Assembly (NCBI GenBank): GCA_028564705.1
Contig: JAPXFQ010002705.1
Coordinates: 1,984,001 to 2,048,000, forward strand
From: Apricaphanius iberus
Taxonomy: Eukaryota; Chordata; Actinopteri; Cyprinodontiformes; Aphaniidae
DNA length: 64,000 nt
Direction of reading: 5' to 3'
The notes beneath the pieces were generated by a model that ran no database searches, was not told the origin of the DNA, and saw only the letters and a program-made list of their open reading frames with translations. Shown here in pieces: positions 1 to 13,073 of the stretch. Positions within the stretch are counted from its first letter, which is position 1, and each line of letters starts with the position of its first letter. A program made the position numbers and the translations under genes.

Positions 1-417
1 TTGGTTGCTGTGCTGCGTCAACAGCTTTACAACCATCAAAAGTTCAACTAGCTGAACTTCTGCGTTGCTAGCGTTAAGAGCTTTGAAGCTTGAAACACAT
101 GAAAAGCTTGAAAAATTGACGGAGCCAAAGATAACAAAGCGCCGCAGAGACCACGATGCTTCTCCAACGGCCTCCACCATAGACTTAACATGTAACCTTG
201 ACGTTGCTGACGCTGAGAAAGCCTGCGGTCTGAACGCAGCATTCTCCAGTTTTGGAGAGTAATCCCAAATGTTTGATTGCAGTTGCTGCTGCTGGAAATG
301 GTGGCCCAAACAGTTTTTAGGTTTAGTAGGGAAATACTTTGTTACTGCGGGTAGGCTTGGATTTTTCTGGGTAATAAAAATCTTAATTTAAATATGTACA
401 TTTGTTTGATCTAAAGC

Positions 418-789
418 ACACGTGTCAAAGTTAAGGCCCGGGGGCTAAATCCAGCCCGCCATAGACATTTATGTGGCCCTCTAAACTCTAGTGGATCCTA
501 TAAATAGAACCTTTAAGTTCTATTTATATGCACCCAAAAATTATTTTATCACTCAAATCATTGTTTATTTTAATAGTCCTAAATCACATTATTGTGAAAA
601 GATGTTAAGTATCATTTAATTTTAAGAAGTACTTGTCAAGTTTAAAGATGTACTCATTGAGACATAATTAATTAATATCTTAGTGGTTTGTTAAAAATAG
701 TTTTATCAACACTTTCTGCCACAACCCGGCCCTTTACGGACATTCATTATTTTAATGTGGCCCAAATCTGAAATGAGTTTGACACCACC
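418..789. mobile_element. hAT-like MITE, 372 bp
   Basis: GATCTAAAGC occurs at 408-417 and again at 790-799, directly flanking a segment with inverted ends (GTGTCAAA near the left, TTTGACAC near the right). Inside are paired motifs of a common fish non-autonomous family: a left AAGGCCCGGGGGCTAAATCC and a right GGCCC-rich block. There is no coding capacity. An 8-bp duplication is usual for hAT; 10 matching bases may be 8 plus chance. Confidence 0.75.
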
Positions 790-3029
790 GATCTAAAGCG
801 TTTAAGTAGTGACAAACAAATCAAAAATAATCAGAAAGGGGGGCAAATAATTTTTCACACCACTGTATTCAGGGCTGCACAATTAAAACACAAACCATGT
901 GTGGAAGTCTTAACTTTAGATGCCGCTCTCCACTGGTCTTAGCAGGATAAAAATATTCAGATGTGAGTGCTTTGGATATTTTGATCAGATCTTCCCCCCG
1001 TCTAAACCTCACATGAGCCTGACACCTTAAAATGAGGTTGATGTGGTGAGTTTCACAGATGTTCAAGTGAATGTAGGGCAGAGTCCGGCCTCTGCTAGGG
1101 ATGGTGGAACAGGTCTGACATCTCTTCTGAACTGAAAAAAGGAAATCCCTGCAGGCGCAAAGCAGAGTGGAGCATATAAGGGAGGAGGGCAAGAATGGAG
1201 AGAGGTGCGACCCCTTAGGGGTAACGTTATTCTCTGATCGTCAGCTACACACGTCCTCGCCCACACGCTGGCGTGCTGTGACGGTGTGCCGGGTAAGGCA
1301 CTCATGCAAAGAGGGATGAGTGCTTGAGGAATAAAAATAAACATTGAACTTTTCTTTTTTTGTGAGTGCATATGCCGTGCTCATGATTGTTTATGTTTCT
1401 ATTTTAATTTGGGTCTAATGGATACTTTGGAAATTAGACATAAGGTCTTTCTGTGTTTATTAGTATCGTGATGGATATGAAGAACAGATTCTGTAGCACG
1501 TGTAAGTTTTTCCTTTAACAGTACTGTAAGGTACTTTGGTTTTATTCATGGGAGTCATCTTTCTCGAGTGCATGACAAATTCTGGATGCTTGTATGAAGC
1601 AGCGGTGCCACGTTTGACCTTTGACTGAGCTAGAGTTGCTTTAGATCTGGTTGGAAGACTGTATGTGAAGCAGTCCACAGAAGCCACAGCATGCTGAAGC
1701 TGAAAAACAGCCAGACCAAAGCTTGATTTCATTCATTTATTTTTCAGTTTTTTAATTTTTATTTGTGGAGCCTTGTTCCCATGGCCCGGTGGTTGGCCTA
1801 TTCACTCGATGTAGACGTCTAGTTTTTCAATAATTTCTGCATTTAATGTTTTTGTGCATGTTTTTCTCCGTATTCAGTGACTGGGTGCAGCCAATGTTGA
1901 TTTGGGTTCAGGGTCTTAGATTATGCCATTGCTAACTGACTGTGAAGGGGATAAAGGGTTGTGGTCCTTCTCCCCAATCCTTACAGACCTTACAGTAAGG
2001 CTTGTTCCATGAAAAGCCAGAACAGAAAAAACATAGACCTTACCTTAGCAGCTAACTATGTAACGGGACATGCCTGGGAAGTGCTCCTCTCACATTACTA
2101 ATGATTTGGACATCTTGTGCTTGTCATTTCCTCTTAGACAAATTTTTGTGCTAAGACGGTCTAACTGCATCAAGCAGCTCAAGGAGAGCAGAAAAACCTT
2201 ACATCAAGGGAATATAAGAAACATCCGAGTTTAGTTTTTTTTTCTTTCCGTGGCTTGAAAAGGACCATTTGCTTTTGTTAAAATAATTTCCTGCAGCAAG
2301 AATCTTGATCAACTGCTTTTGTTACCTACCAGAGACAAAACAGCATTTTCAGTTTTATCCGTTCTCTTTTAAAAATAATCTACAAAGTTTTCTATTAATC
2401 AATAATTAATTAAGCAATTTTATTAAAGACAGTAGAGTTAGCATTTGGTTTTCATAACTTTTTATAGCTTGCTTTCTTAAACAAAGGAATCCGTTTACAG
2501 ATTGTCAAAGTTTTGGGCGTAAATTGGAATAAGATGAAAAATAATCTATTGATATTTTTTCCTTTATTTGTAACAAAGACTGAAACATTGTACTTACAAT
2601 TTTTTTATGTATCATTCATGAGTTTGTTGTTACAATGTGAATAGTTTAGAATTTTTTTATCCACACAATGAGAAATGTATGTCTCCTCCCCTTCCTGACG
2701 CCCTGTGGAAAAAATAATGAATGGAAGTCAATGGAGCGGTAAAAGTTCTTTTCTGGTCCGCTTTGTCTCACTCCCTGATAAAGCTGCAACAAACGATTAT
2801 TTGGATAAACGATGAATCGGATGGGGTTTCGACTCGATTAATCGGATTAGTGGGACAAATTTTAAAAAGTACTATTGAATTTTTTTTCTCTCCTTCCTTC
2901 ACTTTATTTAACAACTGAATATTATTTGAAAACACTTCAATAGCTCACAAAAGAACATGCTATCACCTCTAATGTATTACAGCCGTTGAAATATTTAATA
3001 AACAATAAATGAAAATAGTATTAAATCAT

Positions 3030-4595
3030 GGTTCCCGCAGGGTCTTTAAAAGCCTTAAAAGCATTGAATTTAGGAATTTGGAAATAATACCCTAAAAAGA
3101 CTCAGAAAAAGTCTTGAATTTTGATATTTGGGTCTTAAATTTTTTACAGTGTTACTTCTCCATATTGCATTTTTCCTCAGAAGTTTCATTTGTCAACCAT
3201 GATTATTTTTGATTAAATAAATAAAGAGTGGCGGAGCCAATGATTTAGAACGCAATGAAGCCCGGGGCCACGACATCGCTAAAAGCCGGGGTGTTGTGGA
3301 CTCTTTAACACAATCGCTAAACACCAGTTCTTCAATGGAAACGAGGATATCAGAGCTTTTCAAATGCATGTTCCCTGACTTCGACATCCTTAAAACATTT
3401 ACTTGCGGTTCCGACAAAACGGCTTACATAGCCAAGTTTGGTTTAGCTATTCACATTAGGGCTTTGACTCAGAACTTCGTTATTCGAATATAAGTCGAAT
3501 GGTTTAAAAATTAAAGATATTCGAACAAATCTTAGGGACATCTTAATATTCGAACCTGTATGGGAATTATTTTTTGTAAATGTGTTTCCTTGTAAACGCT
3601 TTCAATTGAGATTCCGAGCAAACGAGTGTATAGGCACGAAAATGAATGTACTGCACCACCATTTTGCCGGATGTTTACGTTACGTCGCCTGTGGGCCCAT
3701 TAAACAACTTATCAACTTAAATGTTTAATCAGTTGTCAAAAAACAAAGTAATGAGTAACATCACTACACTTTTACATTTATACACCGAAATTACGGCGGT
3801 TGTCAATGGTTTACAGTTCCTTGGGCGCTGAAGTCACTCTTCTTTTACGATTCTGGGGCTTCCGCTACATTGTGGCGCAGCGTCCAAGTCCACTGATGGA
3901 CAGAACATATATAAGTTAAGTTTCATGCTAATATCAGTCTTACTGAAGACATTTAATGGTCAAAACATTATTAATAAATATTTGAATTTTAATATTAATG
4001 ATCAAACGAACTTCGAATATGCAAAACTCAAAACCCTAATTTACATTATAGAGGAATTGGTGTCCAAAGTCAACAAATCGCAATTCGTTCTGATGTTTGA
4101 GACTCAACGAGTCTACTAAAAACAAACGGTTGGATGTGCACTTCCGCTTCTGGGAGGAGGGAAAGGTTAAATCCAGATATCTGGGATCAGTTTATGGGAC
4201 ATTCAAATTTTTGACTTTGAATAATTAACGACTTATATTGATAGACTCAACTTGTGTGGATATACGCCTCTGTCAATGCAATGTTATATGACCAATTAGC
4301 CCAGGCGCTTACGACTGGTCCAAACCGGCTATGGGAGCGGTGCAGTCAGGAAAATCACGCTCTATCCCCTGCTCCACCTGTTCACAGTGGACTGTTATTT
4401 CTCTGTGGCGGTCGACAAGCACTTCTGCTCAAGTGTTTTTTTTATTCAGAGCAATTTTTTTCATCACAAGTTCAAGGATTTTGGTTTTCTTTGCCTTATA
4501 GGGCCAGGACAGAGGTATTACATTTTTATATAAATGGTCTTAAAAAGGTCTGAAACAGACTTGAATTTAACTTGAAGAAACTTGTAGGAACCCTG
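3030..4595. mobile_element. Nested hAT-like element (GGTTCC ends)
   Basis: It starts GGTTCCCGCAGGGTCTTTAA and ends GTAGGAACCCTG, so the termini are inverted. It contains internal AAAAGTCTTGAATTT motifs in both halves. Flanks TAAATCAT (3022-3029) and TAAATGAT (4596-4603) match at 7 of 8. It sits inside the element at 2779-5559, so it arrived later. It carries a decayed transposase fragment at its left and a further TATTCGAA-rich segment (about 3455-4215) that may be a third insertion. Confidence 0.65.
3235..3465 (+). pseudogene. Decayed hAT-type transposase fragment
   Basis: The frame through 3296-3455 reads ...SSSMETRISELF then FPDFDILKTFTCGSDKTAYI then AKFGLAIH. This resembles the segment after the BED finger in fish hAT transposases, where Cys-Gly, a Lys and a Tyr precede a FGL motif. 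Homology is lost abruptly after about 3460, where AGGGCTTTGACTC starts a different repeat. It is too short and broken to be active. The family assignment is by pattern only. Confidence 0.45.
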
Positions 4596-7372
4596 TAAAT
4601 GATAATGCTTCGTTAAAGTGCAGTAAGGACAAATGTGCCATACTGCCAACATAAAGAGGTATTTTTGTAAAAGTGACCTAAGCTATTAGAAACATAACAA
4701 TTTCAGATTATAATCTAAATCAAAACATCACAACATGCTCCCACCTCAGATATCCTACAGCTGTTGAACTATCAAATAATAAAGAATAAAAAATACTTTT
4801 AAATGGCTTTTCTTAATCAAAGTTCTTTAAAGACAAATTTGGCATAAATCAGCATAAAAACAAGGAGCACAATAGACCTAAACGCAGAGGGAGAGTGAAA
4901 AATAAAGTGCATCTTGAGTTCACAGCGGTCGTCCTTTCTTCCTATTAAGCTTCTATAATGTCAGGGATCATCCTCACCATACACTCGGTTGCAACTGCTA
5001 AAAAAGCAACTTCTGTACTGTCGATCAATATAGTAAAAACATGTTGCTCACTGTTTGTCTATCCATGCATGATGAGCTGGATAGAGAGCAGAAATGCACC
5101 AAACTCTTACAGACTTCTCTTCCCGAGACGCTACGATTCATTACTTAAAAAGTAACTGTTTTTCGGAACTTATGCTAAGCTCTCGCCTTCCTCACTGATG
5201 ACTCTCACATGCTTGCGTTAAAGATGCTGCATCATCACTGGCGTCCTCCCGTGTCATGCAAGCTCGGACTTACATATTTTGCAGGTAAACACGTTTAAAA
5301 TAAAGTACTCTCAAACTTTTAAAGTTTTGTTGTTTTAGGTCTGGCTGCTCCTGCAATGCTCAACTGCAGTCTACAACCTTCATGACCAGCTGCTGGTGTT
5401 GACTGTTAAAGGTTACGAAAAAAAAAAAAGTTGCATGCCTGCCGACCAAATTAGAACTTGTAATCATGCTAGACGATGAATCGATGATTTGTAAATTTGT
5501 TGCTAACACTTCTTATCATCAAATTTTATTGATTATATCGATTCGTTGTTGCAGTCCTGCTTCCTGAATCACACATATGATGTAAATCAATTTAAATTAT
5601 AATTTACGAATCGGCTTTGTCAAGTAATTTGGGATTCATTTGGTTGTTAGAATATGCAATTAAAATGCCAACAAATCAGAAGTCAGAGGTCTCTCATATG
5701 ACGTCATGGAGCTAATGCTAGCTAGCACTAGCTAGCACGTAAAACACTCACTGAGACCATATAGAGCATCTCTATCATGCTGGCTCACACTCCACTGACA
5801 ATTTCTCTCCCAGCAAAGCTGCTACTTTCCACATGGCCAGTTTTACTGTGGTTTTCTCTGCATTTAATGCTCTCTCCTATGTCCTGGAGGCAAATAGGAA
5901 ACTCTCCTTTTTCTTCTGCAATTGTAGTTTGCTAAGTGTTTTTACACAAAACCTAAAGACGCAACGCCATTATCCGTCAACGCAAGGGCTCTCTGTCACC
6001 TATGAAAGGACGCACGGAGTAGAGGCCCAGTTTTGAACTATCCGTCTCCGTCAGTGGAGATTGTATGCATCTGATTGGTCAGTTTCAGGAACAGCAAGAG
6101 ATTGTTTCACCAGAACGGGGCTTTATAGTCACTGTAATCAGTAGTTAATGCAGTCTTTCACCACTATATGCTTTATATTGAAAGGATAATTTATCTGATC
6201 TGTTCTTTTGACGATTTTGAAAACAAGGTGTAGGAAAACAACAAAAAAAGGCTGCTGTGTTTGTTTCCATTCGTTTCTAGAGGATTCTATGAGCTGCACT
6301 TCTAGTAAAAAGCTTTACAGCTTAATCAAAACGTACGTTCTGTCATTGATTGCTCCTTGAGGAAGAAGTGCATTTACAAGCCTAAACAAAAAAAATGAAA
6401 CAACACTGTGATAGTAAGCAGAGACGCCATGAAAAGTTAGCACCCCTGCGGTCCTGGTTGAGCGACGCTGAAAAAAACTATCCAGAGTTGAGAGGAAAAA
6501 CTGACTACTATAAACAAAAAATGTCTCCGTCAATATGTCTGCGTCTGAGTGCATATTCACGGTCGGAGAACCATAAACTGGGCTTTAGGGAGACTGTGAG
6601 CAAATGAAAGAGGTTTCAGCTGAGTAGGTGGAGCTGGTGGAGGAGGAAGAGCCACCATCTAGAGAATTTTTGTTTTGTTTTTTGGCATTATGGTAGTAAT
6701 GTCCATTCATCATTATCGAGGTGAAATGCTCAATATATCATTATCTTGATTTGAGGCCATATTGCCTAGCCCTACTGTGGTTAAAGTAATACAATTCTCT
6801 GCATTTACATGATTATTAATCAATAAAACAAGAGTCTGAAAGTTTCCACGTTTATTTAGGGTGAAATTGTCGAGACAATATGTCTAATAGATATATGGTT
6901 ATTTATCTCCAAGCTGAGATTGTTGAGACTGCTATCTACAACAAGTGATACCAGGACAATATCTTTTTCTTTTGCAATATAAAAAGAGGTGTTGAGACAT
7001 TAAAATGTATCTCAAGTGCAGTTTTTAAAATTACAATTTTCGTGAATTAAAGATGTGCTTCCTCATGCAGATCCTTCACTTGTTCGGTTTTGAGGGTTCT
7101 ATGTCGTTACTAGAATAAATACAGCAGTAGGTGGGCACTATTAGTATGCCTAGCCATGCTGTTAGTGACCCATGTGAGCAGAGCTCACACATAATATCAG
7201 CAGCCTATCTGCTGCCCTGCTGGCTGGATGCATCTCACAGATCTAGTGGAAAATTCAGCATATATTCCAGCCAACGATGCTTGTGAACAATTCTGATGTA
7301 AGAAAATGACAACAATGACGGCCATTACTAATGTCCGTACACTATTACCATGTTAATTCTAAACAAATTTGA

Positions 7373-7413
7373 CCTATAAATAGGAATAAAGTTACTTTAT
7401 TCCTATAAATAGG
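7373..7413. repeat. Short inverted repeat with two CTATAAATAG sites
   Basis: CCTATAAATAGG occurs at 7373-7384 and 7402-7413, separated by AATAAAGTTACTTTATT, itself nearly palindromic. CTATAAATAG fits the MEF2 consensus. It lies in a repeat-like AT-rich region, so it may be accidental. Confidence 0.6.
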
Positions 7414-9599
7414 ATTTTTTTTACAGGATATTTCGAATACATTTATGCTCTTGACATTTTCTAAATATTGTTTTAATCGTTTTTTGAAATGACAAGCAGA
7501 GTTAAACACAAACAGCTACAATATTATACTTTTTCCTAAAGAGCTCAATATATTTATCATAATGTTTTCATTACAATATTTTTTCGATAAAAGCCTGTTA
7601 TAGTTAGATTATTACAACTTGTTCTTATTTTTGTCTAAATACTGTGTTAAAAATGTGTCACATTGCATCAGGCTAAATTATTCTGTATAATACCAGAATA
7701 TTATCATGCTCTAGGTATCTAAACACATATTCATTTTTTTTTTATCAAGGGAAGATGCACAGCCCTGTAATTTTTTTAGAAAAATTTCCTCATTGGTCCC
7801 TCTTTATTGAATAAATATTTTTTACATATTAGCCCTCCAGCCAGGCAGAAAAACAGAGCCACAGCCTGCGGTACCGGATGTCACATCTAATATCCTGGTG
7901 CCAGAGGTGATGAAGCTAATTTGGTGGTCGGTCAGTGACATGGCTAACAAACAAAGCCCTGCTTGGTCCTGGAGGGCTGGCGTCTCCGCTCTGCTGTGCA
8001 CCGCCTATGTTCTGCATTGTGAAAGACTAAGAGCTGTTGCCACAGGGCAACCCAAAGCCTTGGGATCTTCATCATTCTGGGGTGTTTAACTTCGTGTGCT
8101 GCTCTTTGATTCAAATGAAAAATAATTTAGGGTTGCTCTACCCTAAATACTGAGAATACATGCAACTAATACTAATAGATACACAGTTAAGGAGGGGCTG
8201 GCATGAAATTCCCGTTTGTAAAAATATTATGGTTTTACAGATAAGTGTTTTAACAAAAGTGTAAAATAAAAATGTGTATCTTTATTCATGTTTCTGCTAA
8301 AACAACATTGATTACTACATTTAAAATAGTGATAGAACAATTATTATAAATGACTTTGACAGACTTGGAGAAAAAAGAAATGTGTAGTTGTTCTGGGAGT
8401 GTTCGTTCACATGTTAAACTGCAGTTCTTGTTCATTATACAGAAGTAAATTGACTGAATTTATTCATCTAGCTGTTCTACAGATACATAAATAACTGCAG
8501 TATTGTGAATTTTATTGTGAAGAATAACAACATAATTTCTCTAGAATATTGTGAAAAGTTAAACAACGGACACTCGGGGTGTCAAGCCCTAGTAGGCTAT
8601 TTAAATCAAATTACCTGTTGATCCTCTAAATGGTCTCTCAGTCTGGTTCAGTACGCTTTACAGTTGTAGAGAAGTTTCACGTTTTTAAACAAGGAACAAA
8701 AAGAATGACATTAGGGCTGGCCGATATGGATTAGAAATAAAATATTTGAATTGGATATTAAAAAATAAATAAATTTTTTAATGCCAAATTTAATTTTTGA
8801 TAGTTTTTTCTATCTCTTTCTATAATTTTTTTTTACAAATGAAAATAATTTTTTTAACTTTTATTTCAGTCATGCCTTCTTGGAGTTGACATGAGAGTGA
8901 ATATCATGCAACAAAATGAAGTTTTGTTGAATGAAAGGTTTTGTGGTGGGCTGACATCACGTTGAACTATTAAAACCCAAGAAGTGCATATGTGATTTTT
9001 TCTTTCTTCTTGATATTCCATAAATTCAATCTTAATGGATAGAAGAAAATCGATAAATGTATATAGTCCACATATTGCCCTGCCTTACTAGTTAGCTCAT
9101 ACTCAGTAAATGGACAGGTGTGATAATGAAAGAAATCCATATGCATATTGGCTTTTTCCATGGTTTTATAGAAGTCCGTAAGTGATGGGACATAAAACAC
9201 TGACATTTACTGAAAATTTCCTGTTGTGAAATTGTTTTAGGTCCTCTAAAAAAGGCCTGACACTTCAAACACAAAGAACAGAGAGACTAGCATCTTTGAC
9301 AAGTCAGCAAATGTCTAAATCTACTTGTTGCCCTCTAGGAAAGCTTGGTGTCCAATTTTAAACCACTGAATAAATATTATAGCTTGTCACGTTTAGAGTT
9401 TTTATCTTGAAGATTAAATCTACTTCAGTTATGTGGTGCCATAAAAGTTGTAATCTTAAACTGTTTCTATCCTATGGCTTTAAATACAGTCATCATTTAT
9501 TCAGAGACTATGCTTACTCGTCCTTCTTATTTAGTCGGTTTCTGCTGAGATCCTGAGAAGTTGCGGCATCACTGGCAGTTTGATAAACCAGCCTAAATT

Positions 9600-10240
9600 A
9601 AGAGCCACTGATTAGCTTTTTCCTCAACATATTATGCATTCGGTTTCTATTTTAACAGAGGAGTGATGGTGATATGGCGTTTTGAAAGGTTGTGAAAGTA
9701 GTGAGGATGCATAAACCCCCAGGGTCCCCTCTCCTTAATGCCTGGGGGGGGGGCTCTCTGTTTCACACAGCCTGCTCATTGGCACACCAAGCTTGTTCCT
9801 CGGGGATCACTCAGCTGTCTTATATGCAGCTCTATTTTTGCATACTTTGCCCACATTATTTTGTCTTCCCGTACACAGTCAGCAGTTTGTCGCCGTACCT
9901 TGTTTACCCCCCCGTGATTGACAGGATGAGTTACATTCACCTTGTAATCGAATTGAGGAGAATAAAAGCAGTGAAGTGGTGTGGCTGGCGGTCTTCTTTT
10001 CGATTGGTACCATGGCTGCCTGTCACTCGGCTTTTATCATTGAAATTGGAGTTTATCTTTTACAAGCTTAAATGGAATGTTTTTGTTTTTCAAGCGATTA
10101 TTAGCATCCTCCTCAGCAGCCATCTCCGGCTGATGAAACGAGCACATCAAACGCTGTTTCACGCTAACGAAGCGGCACAGGCTGGCTGGCTCCTGCCTTT
10201 TACCGTGAGGCACCTGCTTAAGTGACAGACCGCCAACAAA
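9600..10240. promoter_or_regulatory. Candidate conserved non-coding block with a PBX-MEIS motif
   Basis: This non-repetitive block with balanced composition sits between repeat-rich flanks. TGATTGACAG at 9915-9924 is the exact composite PBX-MEIS site. It has frequent homeodomain-like ATTA cores (GATTATTAGC near 10096). An open + frame crosses it but the peptide resembles no protein I know. Enhancer function is inference. Confidence 0.35.
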
Positions 10241-11851
10241 GGGCCCCCCCTCCTACCTCAAGGGGCCCGTCAGTACCCCAGTGGAGTGGGAAGCACAATG
10301 AAGCAGGGAAGTGGCCCAGGCTTTTAGCCACGTGCCAGCTTGTGTTGAATAACAGGCAGGAGCAACAGAGCCGGTGGAGCACGAAGAGGGGAGGACATGG
10401 GAAGGACAAGAGAAGGGGGGAGCAGGGGGGCCAGTGGTTGACACCTGTTTGTGCTTGAGCTCTTTTTATCTGTATTAGACGTCAAAAGAGGACGTAAAGT
10501 GAAAACTGGCCGGCAAGGGATAGAAAATGTGCAGGTGTGCTTTGACAGGGCGGTAGATGCATATAGGGGTTCTGGGTCTTTTTTTGTTTTGTTTCTGAGA
10601 TTCACCCATGAAAGGTTAGGATGAAATTATTCTTTCTACTTGCTTAGGATGAAATGTACTCTCACAAATACTGTATACAGAGCTGTGCTGGCTTTGTAGG
10701 TTGATGAGAATCATACAGCTTTCTGATGGCTTATCATGCTGGGATTGTATTTCATTTACTTCCTTGGTGGAAAAATGTCGAACAAAAATTGAAAGAGATG
10801 CACCGATCGGGCCTTTGCTGAAAATCCTGTAAATAAATGTGATATGAACCGGTCATGCTGTAAAAGAATACTAAACCAATTGATAGGGATACGTTTTATT
10901 TTTATAAAATTATTTTGTTTTGTGAGATTATGTGTCTGTTAGGGCAGGGTGGTATGCCTAAAGTTTAATATCATGGTATTTTTTACAAACATATCTGTTT
11001 TACGGTATTTGACGGTATTTTTTTCCATATCTCCATGTCCATATTTCCGTTCATAACCACATTATCTTATAAGAAAAGAATGAAAACTCTAGCTTGACTT
11101 TAAGAAGCCCATTTTATTGTCATATGGACTGTATCATTTTGGCTTTTCACAGACACACGTAAATGCTATGAAAATTATTTAAAGGTTTATTATTATAGTC
11201 AAAATAGAGTAGACATTCTTCATACTCTAAGGCTGAAAACTTATACTTGTTTTTCAACCTCTGATTCTACCACAGAATACAGCATCTTGTACTTGCTTTG
11301 CATGTAGTACTGGAGAATTTCGCTAGGGGGCAGAGGGAAGAACTCAGACAGGGTAGAGTGCTAGAATTATAGAGTAGAAATAAAACAGACATAGCAACCA
11401 TATGAGATCATTAGCTGGTTAATATTCAGATAACAGGAAAAAAAAATGGCAGCAGTATGATAGATGGTATTATCATAGATGGTATTTACGACCATATTTA
11501 CTGCTGTTGTTGCTTTCTTTCCTACTGGTTTCGCTGCAATTGACCCCATATATCTTCAGCGGTCAAATAGTGCTTTACACTCCCCCCTACTGGTTACTCA
11601 CAACAGCATTTGCAAAATATTGCCATGTAGTCCACCTGCTAAACTACAGACATGGCTCCTCCTTTTTGTATTTCTTCCTCTGGGTCAGCATTGTGTGCTT
11701 CACTCATACAGCTCCTGCCAGCAGTCATACTAAGTCCAAAACGTAACTTTTGTTATCGGTCCCTGCTGTAACATGTTGTCTGGGCTTTTCACGGGTATAG
11801 CGGTATATAAAAAAAATTCAAATCATAATTAGAATAAACACCAGTTTTAAG

Positions 11852-12175
11852 TAGAGGTGTTTATATTAATAATTTAATCAATGAATCGCATGCGGACACA
11901 AGTGATGCTGCATCGCGGCAGAATCCCACAGTATTGATTATATAGGATAATTTACTAATTTTTTGGGGGGAGTTGCCATGTCGGGATCAGAGAAAAGTTG
12001 GATATAAAACAAAAACAAATGTATGACATTTTTTTATTATTAAAAAAATGTAGTCTTAAAAATAGTTATTATTGAAAACAAACCCAAATAAAATAATTGT
12101 GATGCATTGAGACATCGAATCGTTGACATTTTAATCATGATCGAATCGTGAGACTTGTGAAGATTCACACCTCTA
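11852..12175. mobile_element. MITE with TAGAGGTGT ends, 324 bp
   Basis: It begins TAGAGGTGT and ends ACACCTCTA (9 of 9 inverted). Flanks GTTTTAAG (11844-11851) and GTTTACAG (12176-12183) match at 6 of 8, a plausible aged hAT duplication. The right half has ATCGAATCGT-type motifs. It is non-coding. It appears to interrupt a longer repeat with CGGTAT motifs extending from about 10942 to 12230. Confidence 0.65.
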
Positions 12176-12395
12176 GTTTACAGTATGAACCAGTATACTA
12201 CACAGGCCTAGAGTCTATGCTCCAAAATGCTGCTGATTATTTACTTTTTACCACATAATCTTGTGATTAAACTTTAGCTGTTTTGGCTTTATTTCTAAGA
12301 ACGTTTACAGATGCAAAAACAAAAACAGTCTAACTCATACTATCAAAATATATCGTATATATGCCCCTGTATCGTGATACATATCGTAACACCGG

Positions 12396-13073
12396 GGGTG
12401 TTTCTCAATGTCAAGGCACTGCCTTGGTAGGCAAGACGCCTTGCCTACGAGGACATTGTCTTTCCTTGGTCAAAAAAACGGTTTGGAACAGACTAGCCTT
12501 ACGTGACCGCGGCTGCCGGCTTACTTGCTCTGTTTACGTCCCGCCCATCGTAGTAGCATTGTAGCGTAGTAATATTACTTCAACCATGGAACTGGAAATG
12601 TATAACGAGAGTTTTACTTTTTTTTTTTTTTTTTGTGTATGTCAGTTAAATCAAATGTGCAAACAAATTAGTACCTGGTAGCCACCGAAGCTGCAACTGC
12701 TAAGCAACTAACGAACCATATATAACTGCTTTGGATCTAAATAATAATAATAAAAAAATAAAACAAACATTTTAGATATAAGCCCGATGGTTAAAAATAG
12801 TTGACTTACATTTAAAATAGAAATTTTCCCCGAAGTAGGTGCTGCCGGCTCCTACCCCGCTGTATTCTGGGAAATCTTTGGCCGAGAGCAGGCTAGAGGC
12901 ACGTCTGCTGTATCCTTGGTTAGTTAGCTAAACGGCTAACAAACTGAGGACAGATTCCTCCGTAGAACATGAACATTGGAACACGCATTGGCGGTCCCTG
13001 ATGATGTATCTCCTAGGCAACCGGGGTGGGACCAAGGCATCAAGGCGAGGTTCCTGGGCATTGAGAAACACCC
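12396..13073. mobile_element. MITE with perfect 15-bp inverted ends, 678 bp
   Basis: GGGTGTTTCTCAATG at 12396-12410 is exactly inverted at 13059-13073. Subterminal CAAGGC/GCCTTG motifs are also mirrored. A T-run of about 18 bases lies inside. No open frame of note and no clear target duplication were found, so the superfamily is undecided. Confidence 0.75.

Larger units (their letters stand above)
2779..5559. mobile_element. hAT-like element (GCTGCAAC ends), interrupted
   Basis: The left end is TAAAGCTGCAAC and the right end GTTGCAGTCCTG, an inverted GCAAC-type terminus followed by AACGATTATTTGG, a pattern of a widespread fish family. Flanks CTCCCTGA (2771-2778) and CTTCCTGA (5560-5567) match at 7 of 8 bases, consistent with a hAT target duplication. 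The length is inflated by a second element at 3030-4595. Confidence 0.65.

Noticed and set aside
9692..10225. 177-codon open frame on the + strand
   Set aside because: No domain, biased towards hydrophobic chance residues, no splice logic. The underlying DNA looks like a non-coding block.
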